Part shown: piece after piece, positions 27,355 through 37,619 of the stretch | Layout: each line of letters opens with the position of its first letter | How positions within the stretch are numbered: the stretch's first letter is position 1 | From: Streptomyces pinistramenti | Lineage (GTDB): Bacteria > Actinomycetota > Actinomycetes > Streptomycetales > Streptomycetaceae | Reading direction: 5' to 3' | Length of the DNA: 64,000 nt | NCBI RefSeq assembly: GCF_020564935.1 | Contig: NZ_JAJCXB010000005.1 | Span: 124,001-188,000, forward strand | Translations under genes and position numbers: made by a program | The notes under the pieces: generated by a model | Databases searched by the model: none | Told to the model about the DNA's origin: nothing | Seen by the model: only the letters and a program-made list of their open reading frames with translations

Positions 27355-30300
27355 CGGACCTGACCGCTCTGCTGACGGAATCCGCCGACGCGGCGGGCGA
27401 GGACGGCGAGGGCAGGATCGCGCCCACCTCCTTCGCCCAGCGCCGGCTGTGGTTCCTGGACCAGCTCGACCCCGGCAACAGCGCCTACAACCTCGTGGCG
27501 GCCCTGCGGCTGCGCGGGCCGCTCGACCTGCCGGCGCTGTACCGGTCCCTGAACCGCATCGTGGCGCGGCACGAGGCGCTGCGCACGGTCTTCCGGGCCG
27601 ACGCGGCGGGGGAGCCCTGCCAGCACGTGGCGCCCCGCATCGACCTCGGCCTCCCCGTCACCGACCTGACGCACCGGCCCGCAGCCGACCGTGCCGAACA
27701 GGCCAGGGCCTTCATCGAGTCGGAGACGGAGCGCGCCTTCGACCTCGCCCACGGCCCCCTCATCCGCACCCACGTGGTGCGCCTCGACGACCAGGACCAC
27801 GTCCTCGCCGTCATCTGCCACCACACCGTGTGCGACGGCTGGTCCATGGACCGGCTCTTCGCGGAGCTCACCGAGCTGTACGCCGCCCTCACGGCCGGAC
27901 GCGCACCCGAACTCGACCCGCTGCCGCTCCAGTTCGGCGATCACGCCGCCCGCCAGCACCGGGAGCTCGCGGACCCCAGAACCCAGGACGCCCTCGCCCA
28001 CTGGCGCACCCGGCTGCACGGCGCACCGGCGCTGCTGGAACTCCCCACCAGCGCCCCCCGCCCCGCCGTCCAGGGCTTCGACGGCGCGTCGTACACCACG
28101 ACGCTGGACGGCGAGACCTGGCAGGCGGTACGGGATGCCGCGCGGGCACACAAGGCCACCCCCTTCATGCTGCTCCTGTCGGCGTTCGCCCTCCAGCTCT
28201 CCCGGCTCTCGGGCGCCGACGACCTGGTCATCGGCAGCCCCAGCGCAGGCCGCGCCAGGCCCGAACTCGCCCCACTGATCGGCATGTTCGTCAACACCAT
28301 GCCGCTGCGCATCGACCTGTCGGGCGACCCCTCGTTCGACGAGCTGCTGCGACGGGTCCGGCGCGGCGCGCTCGACGCCTTCCCGCGCCAGGACGTCCCC
28401 CTGGAGCGGATCGTCACCGAACTCGGCCTGGAACGCGCCCGCAGCCACGACCCGCTGTTCCAGGCGATGTTCGCGCTCCAGCAGCCGCTGACCCCGCCCG
28501 GCCTCGCCGGACTCTCCACGGACCTCTTCCCGGTCAGCCCGCGGACGACCTTCACGGACCTGTGGCTGGAGATCCGTCCCCACCAGGACGGCGCCGACTG
28601 CTCCTTCCGCTACCGGACCGAACTCTTCGACGAAGCGGCCGTCGCCCGCCTGGCACGGCAGTACCGCCAGGTTCTGCACACCGCCCTTGACGCACCCGGC
28701 ACGCCCTGCTCCGGCTTCTCGCTGACGGACGAGGAGGAGACCGAGCGGCTGCTGTACGGGTGGAGCAGGACCGCGCCCGCCCACCCGTGGGACGGGCCCG
28801 TGCACGAGGCCGTCGCCCGGCAGACCCGGCTGACCCCCGACGCCACCGCCGTGGTCTTCGACGGCCGGCAGCTCAGCTACGCCGAACTCGACACTCGGGC
28901 AGGCGCGTTGGCCGCGCACCTGGCCGGGCACGGCGTGACGCCGGACACGCCCGTCGCGGTCTGCCTGCCGCGCGGCAGCGACCTGGTCACCGCGGTCCTG
29001 GGCGTGATGTCCGCCGGCGGGGCCTACCTCCCGCTGTCGCCCGACGACCCGACGGGCCGGCTGGTGGACATGCTCCGCGCGGCCGGCGCCGCCCACATCC
29101 TCACCACCGAAGCGCTGGCCCCCGCTCTCGCCGCCGCCGGGGTACCCGTCACCGCCGTGGACACCTTCCCCTGGGACGAGGCCCCGCACCCGGGCCCGCC
29201 CCCGGCCGCAGCGCGCATCGCCCCCGGCCACCTCGCGTACGTCATCCACACCTCGGGCTCCACCGGCGCCCCCAAGGCCGTGGGCGTCCCGCACCAGGGA
29301 CTGGCCAACCGGGTCCGCACGCTCCAGGACATCCACGGCCTGGACGCGTCGGACCGGGTGCTGCACAAGACACCGGCCACCTTCGACGTGTCGGTGGAGG
29401 AACTGCTGTGGCCGTTGACCGCGGGCGCCACGCTCGTGGTGGCCGTCCCGGGCGGGCACCGCGACCCCACCTATCTCGTCGAGCTGATCGAGCGGGAGCG
29501 GGTGACCACCGTGCACTTCGTGCCGCCGCTGCTCGCCGCGTTCCTCGAAGAGCCCGGCCTGGACCGCTGCGCCTCGCTGCGGCGGGTCCTGTGCAGCGGC
29601 CAGGAACTGCCCCCCGCCTCCCGCGACCGCTGCCTGGAGCGGCTGCCCGTCCGGTTGTTCAACGCGTACGGACCGACCGAGGCATCGATCGAGGTCACCG
29701 AAGGGGAGTGCGCGGCCGGTGACGCCGACGGGGGTACGGGCGACCCGCGGGTGTCCATCGGGCGTCCGGTCGCCGGCGCCGAGGTGTACGTCCTCGACGG
29801 CGAGCTGCGGCCCGTACCGGTGGGCGTGCCCGGCGAGCTGTACCTCGGCGGGACCGGACTTGCCCGCGGATACCTGGGCCAGCCCGCCCTCACCGCCGAC
29901 CGGTTCGTTCCCCACCCCTACAGCCGGGTGCCGGGCGCCCGCCTGTACCGCACCGGCGACCTGGTGCGCTGGCGGTCCGACGCGGGTCTTGACTTCCTGG
30001 GCCGCAACGACCACCAGGTCAAGATCCGCGGCGTACGGATCGAACCCGGCGAGATCGAGAACGTGATCCGCACCCACCCCGGCGTACACGAGGCGACCGT
30101 GATCGCCGCCCGCCCCGACGGCGCCGCATCGCCCGAACTCCACGCCTACCTCGTACGGAACGAGACCGCGGCAACAGCAGGCCACGCCGACGACGACGCC
30201 TTCGCCGGCGCACTGCGCGGCCATCTGCGCGACCGCCTGCCCGGCTTCATGGTCCCCGCGCGGTTCCTCGTCCTGCCCCGCCTGCCGCTCAACGCCAGCG

Positions 30301-30632
30301 GCAAGGTCGACCGCGCTGCCCTGCCCGCACCGGGCCCGTCCGCCGCTCCGGCCCCCGGCCACGAGCCGGCGGAGCCCGCGGACGAGGTCGAGGCCACGCT
30401 CGTGCGCATCTGGTCGCAGGTGCTCGGCCGCCCGCACACCGAGGTCACCGAGGACTTCTTCGCCATCGGCGGGGACTCGCTCAAGAGCATCCAACTGGTG
30501 CACAGGGCACGGGAGGCCGGACTTTCGCTGCGCGTCGGCGACATCTTCCACCACCCCACCGTCCAGGACCTCGCGGCCCACCTGAAGCGGGCCGCGCAGA
30601 CCACCGCACCGGCACCTGCGGAGGCCCCGTGA
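27351..30632 (+). CDS. NRPS module C-A-PCP (Ser-like, unusual code)
   Basis: 1,093 residues. ATG at 27351 overlaps the KS gene stop. C domain: TSFAQRRLWFLDQL and HHTVCDG near 157. A domain: HTSGSTGAPKAVG near 633, TFDVSVEEL near 678, NAYGPTEA, GELYLGGTGLARGY, YRTGDL, NASGKVDR. Carrier: DFFAIGGDSLKS near 1037. Specificity residues by alignment to GrsA: D-V-E-H-L-S-A-I-E-K. Surrounding sequence (VPGGHRDP, HFVPPLL, CSGQELP) is that of serine-type domains (D-V-W-H-x-S), but the usual Trp at the third position is Glu. A serine analogue or a basic or diamino acid is possible; I do not know this code. Confidence 0.9.
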
Positions 30633-31438
30633 AAAGCCCCTGGCTGCTGCGTTTCCCGCCGCGCCCCGACGCCCGGCTGCGCCTGGTCTGCCTGCCGGGA
30701 GCGGGCTGCTCGGCGGCGATGTACCACCCGTGGTCGACGGAGTTCCCCGCGGACGTCGAGGTCTGCGCCGTCCAGCTGCCGGGCCGTGGCGGACGGCTGC
30801 GTGAAACGCCGGTCCGCCGGATGGAACCGCTGGCCGACGCACTGGCCGAGGTACTGCATGCCGCATCCGACCGCCCCATGGTCCTCTTCGGCCACAGCCT
30901 CGGCGCCCTGATCGCGTACGAAGTGGCCGCCCGCCTGCGGCAGTTGCCGGGCAATTCCCTGACCGGGCTGATCGTGGCGGCACACAAGGCCCCCCATCTG
31001 GGAAGTGCTGAGGTCGCCTGCCACGACCTGCCGGAAGACGAACTGCTCGGCTTTCTCGACCGTATCGGCGGCACCCCGCCGGGAGTTCTGGCCCGGCCGG
31101 AGATCCGGCAGCTGGCACTCCCCGCCCTGCGCGCCGACTTCGAACTGGACTTCAGCTACACATACCGCGAGCGGCCCCCGCTCGACATTCCCCTGAGCGC
31201 ATTCGGCGGCACCACCGATGCCCTGGTCTCAGGCCCCGAACTCGCCGCCTGGGAAAGGCATACCGCACAGCGCTTCCTTAACCGGCGGCTGACCGGCGGA
31301 CATTTCTTCCTCACCGGCCCGGAAGGCGCCGACATGCGCTCTCTGATGCGCACCGAACTCCTCGCACCCGCCCGGCCCGACCGGCCGGCCCACCCCGCAC
31401 CCCGCACCGGAGAGGACCGCGTCACCCATGTTCGATGA
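30629..31438 (+). CDS. type II (editing) thioesterase
   Basis: 269 residues; a GTG at 30629 overlaps the NRPS stop (GTGA). Alpha/beta hydrolase of the TEII family: LPGAGCSAAMYHPW, nucleophile GHSLGALIAYE near residue 92, acid in FGGTTDALVS, and His in LTGGHFFL. Such enzymes remove misprimed groups from carrier proteins. It is the only thioesterase in this cluster and is probably not the chain-release enzyme. A Pro/Ala-rich tail extends past the fold and overlaps the MbtH gene by 11 bp. Confidence 0.92.
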   Translation: MKSPWLLRFPPRPDARLRLVCLPGAGCSAAMYHPWSTEFPADVEVCAVQLPGRGGRLRETPVRRMEPLADALAEVLHAASDRPMVLFGHSLGALIAYEVAARLRQLPGNSLTGLIVAAHKAPHLGSAEVACHDLPEDELLGFLDRIGGTPPGVLARPEIRQLALPALRADFELDFSYTYRERPPLDIPLSAFGGTTDALVSGPELAAWERHTAQRFLNRRLTGGHFFLTGPEGADMRSLMRTELLAPARPDRPAHPAPRTGEDRVTHVR

Positions 31439-31616
31439 CGACGACCGCCAGTACACCGTGGTCCGCAACCACGAGGACCAGTACTCCCTCTGGCCGGCCG
31501 ACCGGCCCGCGCCGCCCGGCTGGGACACGCTGCCGGTGACCGGCGACAAGCCCGCCTGCCTGTCCTACATCGCCACCGCATGGACCGACCTGCGGCCCAA
31601 GAGCCTGCGTTCCTGA
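31428..31616 (+). CDS. MbtH-like protein
   Basis: 62 residues. The signature is complete: NHEDQYSLWP, PPGWDT and WTDLRPKSLR. MbtH proteins bind and activate A domains. Here the client could be any of the three A domains of the operon. It overlaps the TEII gene and ends 58 bases before the free A domain gene. Confidence 0.95.
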   Translation: MFDDDDRQYTVVRNHEDQYSLWPADRPAPPGWDTLPVTGDKPACLSYIATAWTDLRPKSLRS

Positions 31617-31674
31617 CCCGCCCGCCGACCGGGCGGCACCCGTCCGCCCACCCTCACGAGGAGGAGAGCAGCAC

Positions 31675-33288
31675 GTGCTGTCACAGCTCTGTCTTCACCG
31701 GATATTCGAAGAACAGGCGGCGCGCACCCCTGACGCGCCCGCCGTGTCGGACGGCCGGGAGACCCTGACCTACGCCCAACTGGACGACCGCGCCGCACGG
31801 TTGGCGTCCGCCATCCTGGACCACGCCCCCGCACCCGGCTCCCGGATCGGCCTGTACCTGCGGCGCGGGAACGACGTGGTGGCCGCGGTGATCGCGGTGC
31901 TCAAGGCCGGCTGCTCCTACGTACCGCTGGACCCCTCCTACCCGGGCGACCGGGTGCGGTACATGGCCGAGGACGCCTCGCTCGACCTGGTGGTGGCCGA
32001 CCAGGACACCGCCGACGCGCTGCCCGACGCCACCGTCATCACCGTCGGCGACGCGGTGCGCGCACACCCGCCCCTCGACCCGGGCAAGGTACAGGCCACC
32101 CCGGACCTGCCCGCCTACGTCATCTACACCTCCGGATCGAGCGGCAACCCCAAGGGTGTCGAGGTCTCCCACCGGAACGTCACGGCGCTGCTGGCCGCCT
32201 GCGACAAGGTCTTCGACCTGCGCGACGACGACGTGTGGACGCTCTTCCACTCGCCCTGCTTCGACTTCTCCGTCTGGGAGATGTGGGGCGCCCTGGCCCA
32301 CGGCGCCCGGCTGGTCGTGGTGCCGGCCGAGACCGCCCGCTCGCCCGAGGCGTTCCTCGACCTCGTCGTGTCCGAGCGCGTGACCGTCCTCAACCAGGTG
32401 CCCTCGGTGTTCCGCTACCTCTCCCGCTCGGCGGTGGCCCGCGAACCCGCGGCCGGCGGGGGAGAGCTGCCGCTGCGGTACGTCATCTTCGGCGGCGAGC
32501 CCGTCGACCTCGAAGCGGTACGCGGCTGGCGCGAAGTCCACGGCAGGCGGGCCGAGTTCTTCAACATGTACGGCATCACCGAGACCACGGTCTTCGCCAC
32601 CTACCGACGGCTGCCCGAGGCCGAGACCGACGCCCCGTCCGGCGCCGCCCGCGAAGGACTGGCCCCGGCGGACCCGGCCGCGCCGCCCCGCGCGAGCGCC
32701 GACCCGGAACTCAACATCGGCCGCCCGCTCGACGGCCTCGACGTGGAACTGCTCGACGAATGGGGCGGCCGCACCCCTCCGGGCCGCATCGGCGAACTCT
32801 GCCTGGCCGGTGACCAGCTGGCCATCGGCTACCTCAACCGGCCGGAGCTGACCGACGAGCGCTACCCGCTGCTCGACGTGGCCGGCACCGGCACCGCGCG
32901 GCGCTACTACCGCAGCGGCGACCTGGCACTGGCCCTCCCGGACGGCTCATGGGAGTTCGCGGGCCGCGCCGACGACCAGGTGAAGATCAACGGCTACCGC
33001 ATCGAGACCAGCGAGATCGAGGCCGCGCTGCGCACCACCGACGGCGTCCAGGACCTCGTGGTCGTGCCGGTCACCAGCCGCATCGGCGAACGGATGCTCA
33101 CGGCCTTCTACGCACCGGCGTCCGACGCGTCCGCCGCCGGGGACGACCTGGCCGAACGCCTCGCCACCCGCGCCCGCGCCGCGCTGCCCGCCTACATGGT
33201 GCCCCGCCGCTTCGTGTCCGTCCCCGAGCTGCCGCTGAGCCCCTCGGGAAAGACCGACAAGCGCGCCCTCGCCGAGCAGCTGTCATGA
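31675..33288 (+). CDS. free-standing adenylation domain, Thr-type
   Basis: 537 residues; GTG at 31675 after a GAGGAGGAG. A complete A domain with no carrier: YTSGSSGNPKG, FDFSVWEMWG, FNMYGITETTV, GELCLAGDQLAIGY, YRSGDLA and SPSGKTDK. Specificity residues read D-F-W-N-I-G-M-V-F-K, one change (F for H) from the common threonine code. It must load a carrier in trans. The neighbouring C-PCP-C protein, which has no A domain, and the free PCP at the start of the operon are the candidates. Confidence 0.92.
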   Translation: MLSQLCLHRIFEEQAARTPDAPAVSDGRETLTYAQLDDRAARLASAILDHAPAPGSRIGLYLRRGNDVVAAVIAVLKAGCSYVPLDPSYPGDRVRYMAEDASLDLVVADQDTADALPDATVITVGDAVRAHPPLDPGKVQATPDLPAYVIYTSGSSGNPKGVEVSHRNVTALLAACDKVFDLRDDDVWTLFHSPCFDFSVWEMWGALAHGARLVVVPAETARSPEAFLDLVVSERVTVLNQVPSVFRYLSRSAVAREPAAGGGELPLRYVIFGGEPVDLEAVRGWREVHGRRAEFFNMYGITETTVFATYRRLPEAETDAPSGAAREGLAPADPAAPPRASADPELNIGRPLDGLDVELLDEWGGRTPPGRIGELCLAGDQLAIGYLNRPELTDERYPLLDVAGTGTARRYYRSGDLALALPDGSWEFAGRADDQVKINGYRIETSEIEAALRTTDGVQDLVVVPVTSRIGERMLTAFYAPASDASAAGDDLAERLATRARAALPAYMVPRRFVSVPELPLSPSGKTDKRALAEQLS

Positions 33289-33336
33289 CCCGCACCCGGA
33301 GCCCCCGACCCCCAAGAGACCACGCCTGGAGGACCC

Positions 33337-36300
33337 GTGGCTGAGCCTGGAGAAGCTGTGGCGGGCGCGAGCGGCAGCCGGCCGGCCGGGCGTGGCACCG
33401 GCTGGGCCGCGCCCGGCGACGCCCTGCCGCTGTCCGCCGTGCAGGAGGCGATGTGGATCTCCTGGGAGCGCGACCTCGACCAGCAGGAGCACCTCATCCC
33501 GCTGGCCCTGGACGTCACCGGCGACCTCGACACCGAGCGCCTGCGGGCGGCCGTCGCGGAGCTGTCGCGCCGGCACCCCCTGCTGCGGGCCCGCGTCGAC
33601 CGCGCCCCCACCGGCACCCGCCTGACCTGGGCGGGCACGGACCCCGTACCGTTCACCGTCCGTACCGTCGACGCCGACCGTGACGCGGCCCTCGCGGCGG
33701 CCTGCCGCCCCTTCGACCTGAACCGCGGGCCGCTGGCACGGGCGGAGGTGCTGCGCGGCCCGGACTTCACCGTGGTCCAGCTCACCGTCCACCACCTGGT
33801 CCTGGACGGCACGTCGATCCCCCTCCTCTGCGAAGAGCTGCGCCGGGCCTACGCCGGGCACCCCCTCGACGGCCCGGACGATCCGCGGCCGGTCATCGCC
33901 CACGCCCGGCGCTCCTGGGAGCTGGCACTCGGAGCCGACGGCGAACCGCACCGTGCGTACTGGCGCACGGTCCTGGCCGACCCGGCGCCGGCCCGCCCGC
34001 TGCCGGTGCGGCCCGAACCCGGCGGCTACCAGCAGCTGCCGCGCCCCATCGACCAGGAACTCGTCGATCAGGTACGGAAGGTGGCCGCGGAACTGGGCGT
34101 CACCTACTTCACGGTCATGTTCGCGGCCCTCTTCGTGACCCTGCACCGCCACACCGCCACCGACGACCTCATCGTCTCGGCGCCCTACCACGGACGGTCC
34201 GACCCCGCCCTCGCCGGCCGGATCGGCTTCTTCGTCAACGTCCTGCCGTTCCGGGAGCACCTCCCCGGCACCCGGACGTACGCCGACCTGCTGACCGGCC
34301 TGCGCGCCCAGGTGCAAAGCGGCAGCGGACACGGCGAGCTGCCGCAGCCCGCGATCCTGCGCGCGGCGGGCCTGACGGCGCCCGCCGACCGGGACCGCAC
34401 CCACCAAGTCGTCTTCCAGTACCTCCAGTTCGGGCACCACGCGCAGGAGGGCGCCGACGTGGCCCGGATGGACTTCGCGGCCGGCGGCGCGCGGGCCGAG
34501 CTGAGCCTGCGGGACCTGACCGACGTGGCCGACCACCGGCTCACCGTCCTGCTCGCCGAGGACAGCCGGGGCAGCCGCATGCTGTGGAAGGACCCGCACG
34601 GCACCGTCGACCCGGACCTGCTCGCCTCGCTGGCACGCGACCACCTGGCCGTCGTCGCGGACATGGTCGCCGACCCGTACGGCACCCTCGCCGACGGCCA
34701 GGCACGGCTGCCCGCGGTCAGCGCCCCGCCCCCGGACGACGCAGCCGCCGCAGCCCACGGGCCGCACGCCGCCGAACCGGCCCCGGCACTCGACGCGCCG
34801 CGCCCGCAGGCCCCCGCGCCCTCGTCCCTCACCTCGCCCACCGCCGTCGCACTCGCCGAGATCTGGCATCAGGTCCTGGGCGTACCGGTGGCATCGGCCG
34901 ATGACTCGTTCTTCGAAATGGGCGGCCATTCCCTCCTCGCCACCACGCTGCTGACCCGCATCGGCCGCCGCTTCGGCACCGAGCCGTCGCTGCGCGACCT
35001 CTTCTCGCACCCCGGCTTCGGCGAACTGGTCCGCCTCATCGACCAGGGCCCCGCCCCCTCCCGGGCCACCCAGGACGACACCCCCGCGGCCCGCCCCGAG
35101 CCCGGCGGCCCGCTCCCGGCATCCGGCTTCCAGGAGAGCATCTGGCTCGCGCAGCGCCTGGACCCCGTCCACGCGACGTACCACGTGCCGCTGTCCTGGG
35201 ACGTGGCCGGCGAGCTGGACCCCGCGCGGCTGCGCCGCGCACTGGCGCTGCTGGTCTCCCGGCACGAGATCCTGCGCACCCGCTTCGTCGACCGCGACGG
35301 CCGCCTCTACCAGGAAGTGGCCGCGCCCTGGACCCCGGAGGCCGGCCACACGGACCTCACCGGGCTGCCCGCCGCCGCACAGGATCTGCGGCTGCGGCGA
35401 TGGGCGGACGAGGCGGCCGGCGACCTGGTGCCGGCGGACGGACACCTGCTGCGCGCCGCGCTGTTCACCAGGGCCCCGCAGCATCAGGTGCTCTCCCTGT
35501 GCGTCCACCACCTCGTGCTCGACGGCGAGTCGGTGCCGCATCTGGTACGGGAGCTGGAGCGCTGTTACGCGGCGGCCGGCGGGGAGGCGATGCCGCCGGC
35601 GCCCCCGCACCAGTACCGCGACCTGGTGTCGGCCGAGCATCGGGAGCCCCGGGCGGCCGCCGACCTGGCCTACTGGTGCGACCGGCTGGCCGGCGCCCCC
35701 AGCTCGCTCGGCCTGTCCGCGCCCCGCTCTCCCGAGCCGGCCGGCAACCTCGGGCTGCGGCTTGCCGACGAGGCGGCGCAGGAACTGCTCGCCGTCCAAC
35801 GCGCCGAGCGGGCCTCGGCCTTCATGATCCAGGCGACCGCGGTCGCCGCGGCCCTGCACCGGTGGACCGGGCGCACCGACCTCACCTTCGGCATCCCGGT
35901 CGCGAACCGCGGCGGCTCCGCGTTCGACGACGTCATCGGACCGTGCCTGAACACCCTGGTGCTGCGCTCCCGTTGCGCCCGCGACACGACACTCGGCGAG
36001 CTGCTGCGGACCCTGCGGGAAGAGATCATCGGCGCCTTCGAGCACCGCGCGGCGTCCTTCGACGACGTGGTGCGCGGCCTGCGTCCCGCGAGGCTGCCCG
36101 GACACACGCCGTACGCCGATGTGCTGCTGAACAGCGTCAGCCTGACGCACTGGTCGGGGACGCTCGGCGACGCCGCTCTGACACCCGTGGATTTCGTCGC
36201 GGAGCGCACCGAAACCAGTAAGTTCCCGCTCACCGTCACGTTCGCGGAAAGCGGCTCCGCGGTGCGGGGGTCGCTGGCCTACCGCGGTGACCGTATCCGC

Positions 36301-36426
36301 GCCGCCGATGCCGGGGAGCTGGCCGGTGATCTCGCCGCGGTACTCAACCGATTCGGCGCCCTGCTGCCGGATCAGGTATTCACCATGACGCCTTGTGAAT
36401 CGCGGGGAAGGGACGGAGTGAACTGA
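33337..36426 (+). CDS. A-less NRPS protein C-PCP-C
   Basis: 1,029 residues; GTG at 33337 after GGAGGA. First C domain: LSAVQEAMWISWERDLDQQ and HHLVLDG near 152. Carrier: DDSFFEMGGHSLLAT near 526-535. Second C domain: ASGFQESIWLAQRLD and HHLVLDG near 726, RTETSKFPLTVTF near 960. Both C active-site His pairs are intact. The carrier is presumably charged by the free Thr-type A domain encoded directly upstream. The terminal C domain has no downstream carrier or TE, so it could release the chain by attack of a free amine or hydroxyl, or meet a carrier in trans (the free PCP). It overlaps the next gene by 1 bp (TGATG). Confidence 0.9.
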   Translation: MAEPGEAVAGASGSRPAGRGTGWAAPGDALPLSAVQEAMWISWERDLDQQEHLIPLALDVTGDLDTERLRAAVAELSRRHPLLRARVDRAPTGTRLTWAGTDPVPFTVRTVDADRDAALAAACRPFDLNRGPLARAEVLRGPDFTVVQLTVHHLVLDGTSIPLLCEELRRAYAGHPLDGPDDPRPVIAHARRSWELALGADGEPHRAYWRTVLADPAPARPLPVRPEPGGYQQLPRPIDQELVDQVRKVAAELGVTYFTVMFAALFVTLHRHTATDDLIVSAPYHGRSDPALAGRIGFFVNVLPFREHLPGTRTYADLLTGLRAQVQSGSGHGELPQPAILRAAGLTAPADRDRTHQVVFQYLQFGHHAQEGADVARMDFAAGGARAELSLRDLTDVADHRLTVLLAEDSRGSRMLWKDPHGTVDPDLLASLARDHLAVVADMVADPYGTLADGQARLPAVSAPPPDDAAAAAHGPHAAEPAPALDAPRPQAPAPSSLTSPTAVALAEIWHQVLGVPVASADDSFFEMGGHSLLATTLLTRIGRRFGTEPSLRDLFSHPGFGELVRLIDQGPAPSRATQDDTPAARPEPGGPLPASGFQESIWLAQRLDPVHATYHVPLSWDVAGELDPARLRRALALLVSRHEILRTRFVDRDGRLYQEVAAPWTPEAGHTDLTGLPAAAQDLRLRRWADEAAGDLVPADGHLLRAALFTRAPQHQVLSLCVHHLVLDGESVPHLVRELERCYAAAGGEAMPPAPPHQYRDLVSAEHREPRAAADLAYWCDRLAGAPSSLGLSAPRSPEPAGNLGLRLADEAAQELLAVQRAERASAFMIQATAVAAALHRWTGRTDLTFGIPVANRGGSAFDDVIGPCLNTLVLRSRCARDTTLGELLRTLREEIIGAFEHRAASFDDVVRGLRPARLPGHTPYADVLLNSVSLTHWSGTLGDAALTPVDFVAERTETSKFPLTVTFAESGSAVRGSLAYRGDRIRAADAGELAGDLAAVLNRFGALLPDQVFTMTPCESRGRDGVN

Positions 36427-37313
36427 TGAGGAAATTTCGATTCGGGGTAAATCTGAATTCCGCGACGGGCCATCAGGATTGGACGGAAAAATGCCGGTCG
36501 GCGGAATCGCTCGGATATGACGTCCTGACGGTTCCTGATCACCTCGGCGTGCAGGCCCCGTTCCCCGCGCTGGTCGCGGCGGCCGCGGTGACCGAGCGCA
36601 TACGGGTGGCCACTTTTGTCCTCAACAGTGCGTTCTGGAACCCGGTTCTGCTGGCCCGCGAGGTCAGGACGACGGACCGGCTCACCGATCAGCGGCTCGA
36701 ATTGGGGCTCGGAACCGGGTACGTGCGTTCAGAGTTCGACAAGGCCGGCGTGAGTTGGGGCACAGCCGGTACCCGGGTGGACCGGCTGGAGGAGACCGTC
36801 ACCGAGGTGACCCGGCTCCTGGACAATCCCCGCGAACTGGGTGATACCCAGCCGCCGTCCCGGCCGCCTGTGGTGATCGGCGGCAACGGCAACCGCGTCC
36901 TGGGCCTTGCCGCGCGCCACGCCGACGTCGTCGCCTTCACCGGCGCGGTGCTCAAACGCGGCGCCACGCGGGGCACGTTGGAGCTGCTGGACGGCGAGAC
37001 GGTCGCGGAACGGGTCGCCCATTTCGCCTCCGTCGCCGGCGAGCGCGGGTCGCTGATCGAGCGGAACATCCTGGTCCAGGCGGTGGCGGTGACCGCGCGC
37101 CGCGACGAGGCGGTCGAGACGCTGCGCCGCCGGATGCCGCACCTGACGGCCGGGCAGATCGCCGACGCGCCGACGGTGCTGCTCGGCTCTGTGAAGGAGA
37201 TCACGGCCCAACTGCGAGAACGGCGTGATCGCTACGGTTTTTCCTACATCAGTGTGCATGAATCGGCCATGACGGAATTCGCACAGGTGGTCGAATCACT
37301 CGCCGGTGAGTGA
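36426..37313 (+). CDS. LLM-class F420-dependent oxidoreductase in NRPS operon
   Basis: 295 residues. ATG at 36426 shares a base with the stop of the C-PCP-C gene, so it is translationally coupled. Luciferase-like fold: FRFGVNLNSATG, AESLGYDVLTVPDHLG, RIRVATFVLN, RLELGLGTGYVRSEFDKAG (the GTGY...EF motif common in actinobacterial F420 enzymes of the MSMEG_2516 type) and PPVVIGGNGNRVL. A likely tailoring oxidation or reduction of the peptide or a building block. Codon use at the very start (AAATTTCGATTC) is AT-richer than its neighbours. Confidence 0.88.
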   Translation: MRKFRFGVNLNSATGHQDWTEKCRSAESLGYDVLTVPDHLGVQAPFPALVAAAAVTERIRVATFVLNSAFWNPVLLAREVRTTDRLTDQRLELGLGTGYVRSEFDKAGVSWGTAGTRVDRLEETVTEVTRLLDNPRELGDTQPPSRPPVVIGGNGNRVLGLAARHADVVAFTGAVLKRGATRGTLELLDGETVAERVAHFASVAGERGSLIERNILVQAVAVTARRDEAVETLRRRMPHLTAGQIADAPTVLLGSVKEITAQLRERRDRYGFSYISVHESAMTEFAQVVESLAGE

Positions 37314-37329
37314 TCGCCGAGGAGGTGGT

Positions 37330-37359
37330 GCCGGGGGTGCGGCGCGTCAACCCCCCGGC
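37330..37359 (+). terminator. hairpin at end of NRPS operon
   Basis: An 8-bp GCCGGGGG/CCCCCGGC stem (37330-37337 with 37352-37359, 14-base loop), 16 bases after the LLM stop. There is no T-tract. The rest of the 306-base gap 37314-37619 is AT-richer and presumably holds the promoter of the following regulator; I see no strong -35/-10 pair. Confidence 0.45.
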
Positions 37360-37619
37360 GCCCCGCCCGGCAAGAGTTGGCTGAAAATGGACAGTCTGAA
37401 GTGCCCTCCGGCGGGGGAGACTTGTATCGCTTTCCAGGTAATGCGGGATTCCATCGGGTTACATTGAGCGCGACCACCTGATCCGTGCATGCCGGGGAGT
37501 GCAGAGGTAATGTCCGTAGGCATCGTTATCCCTGTATGGCATGGCACAGCTCTGCGTAGGGACTGTTCTCCCGTTGGGGTGGGCAGACTCATTGCGCAGG
37601 GTGCCCATAAGGGGATTCC

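Noticed and set aside
36426..37313. Second LLM gene considered a duplicate of the one at 15871
   Set aside because: Same superfamily but different motifs (GTGYVRSEFDKAG versus VGHGVQDWM); separate subfamilies rather than a recent duplication.
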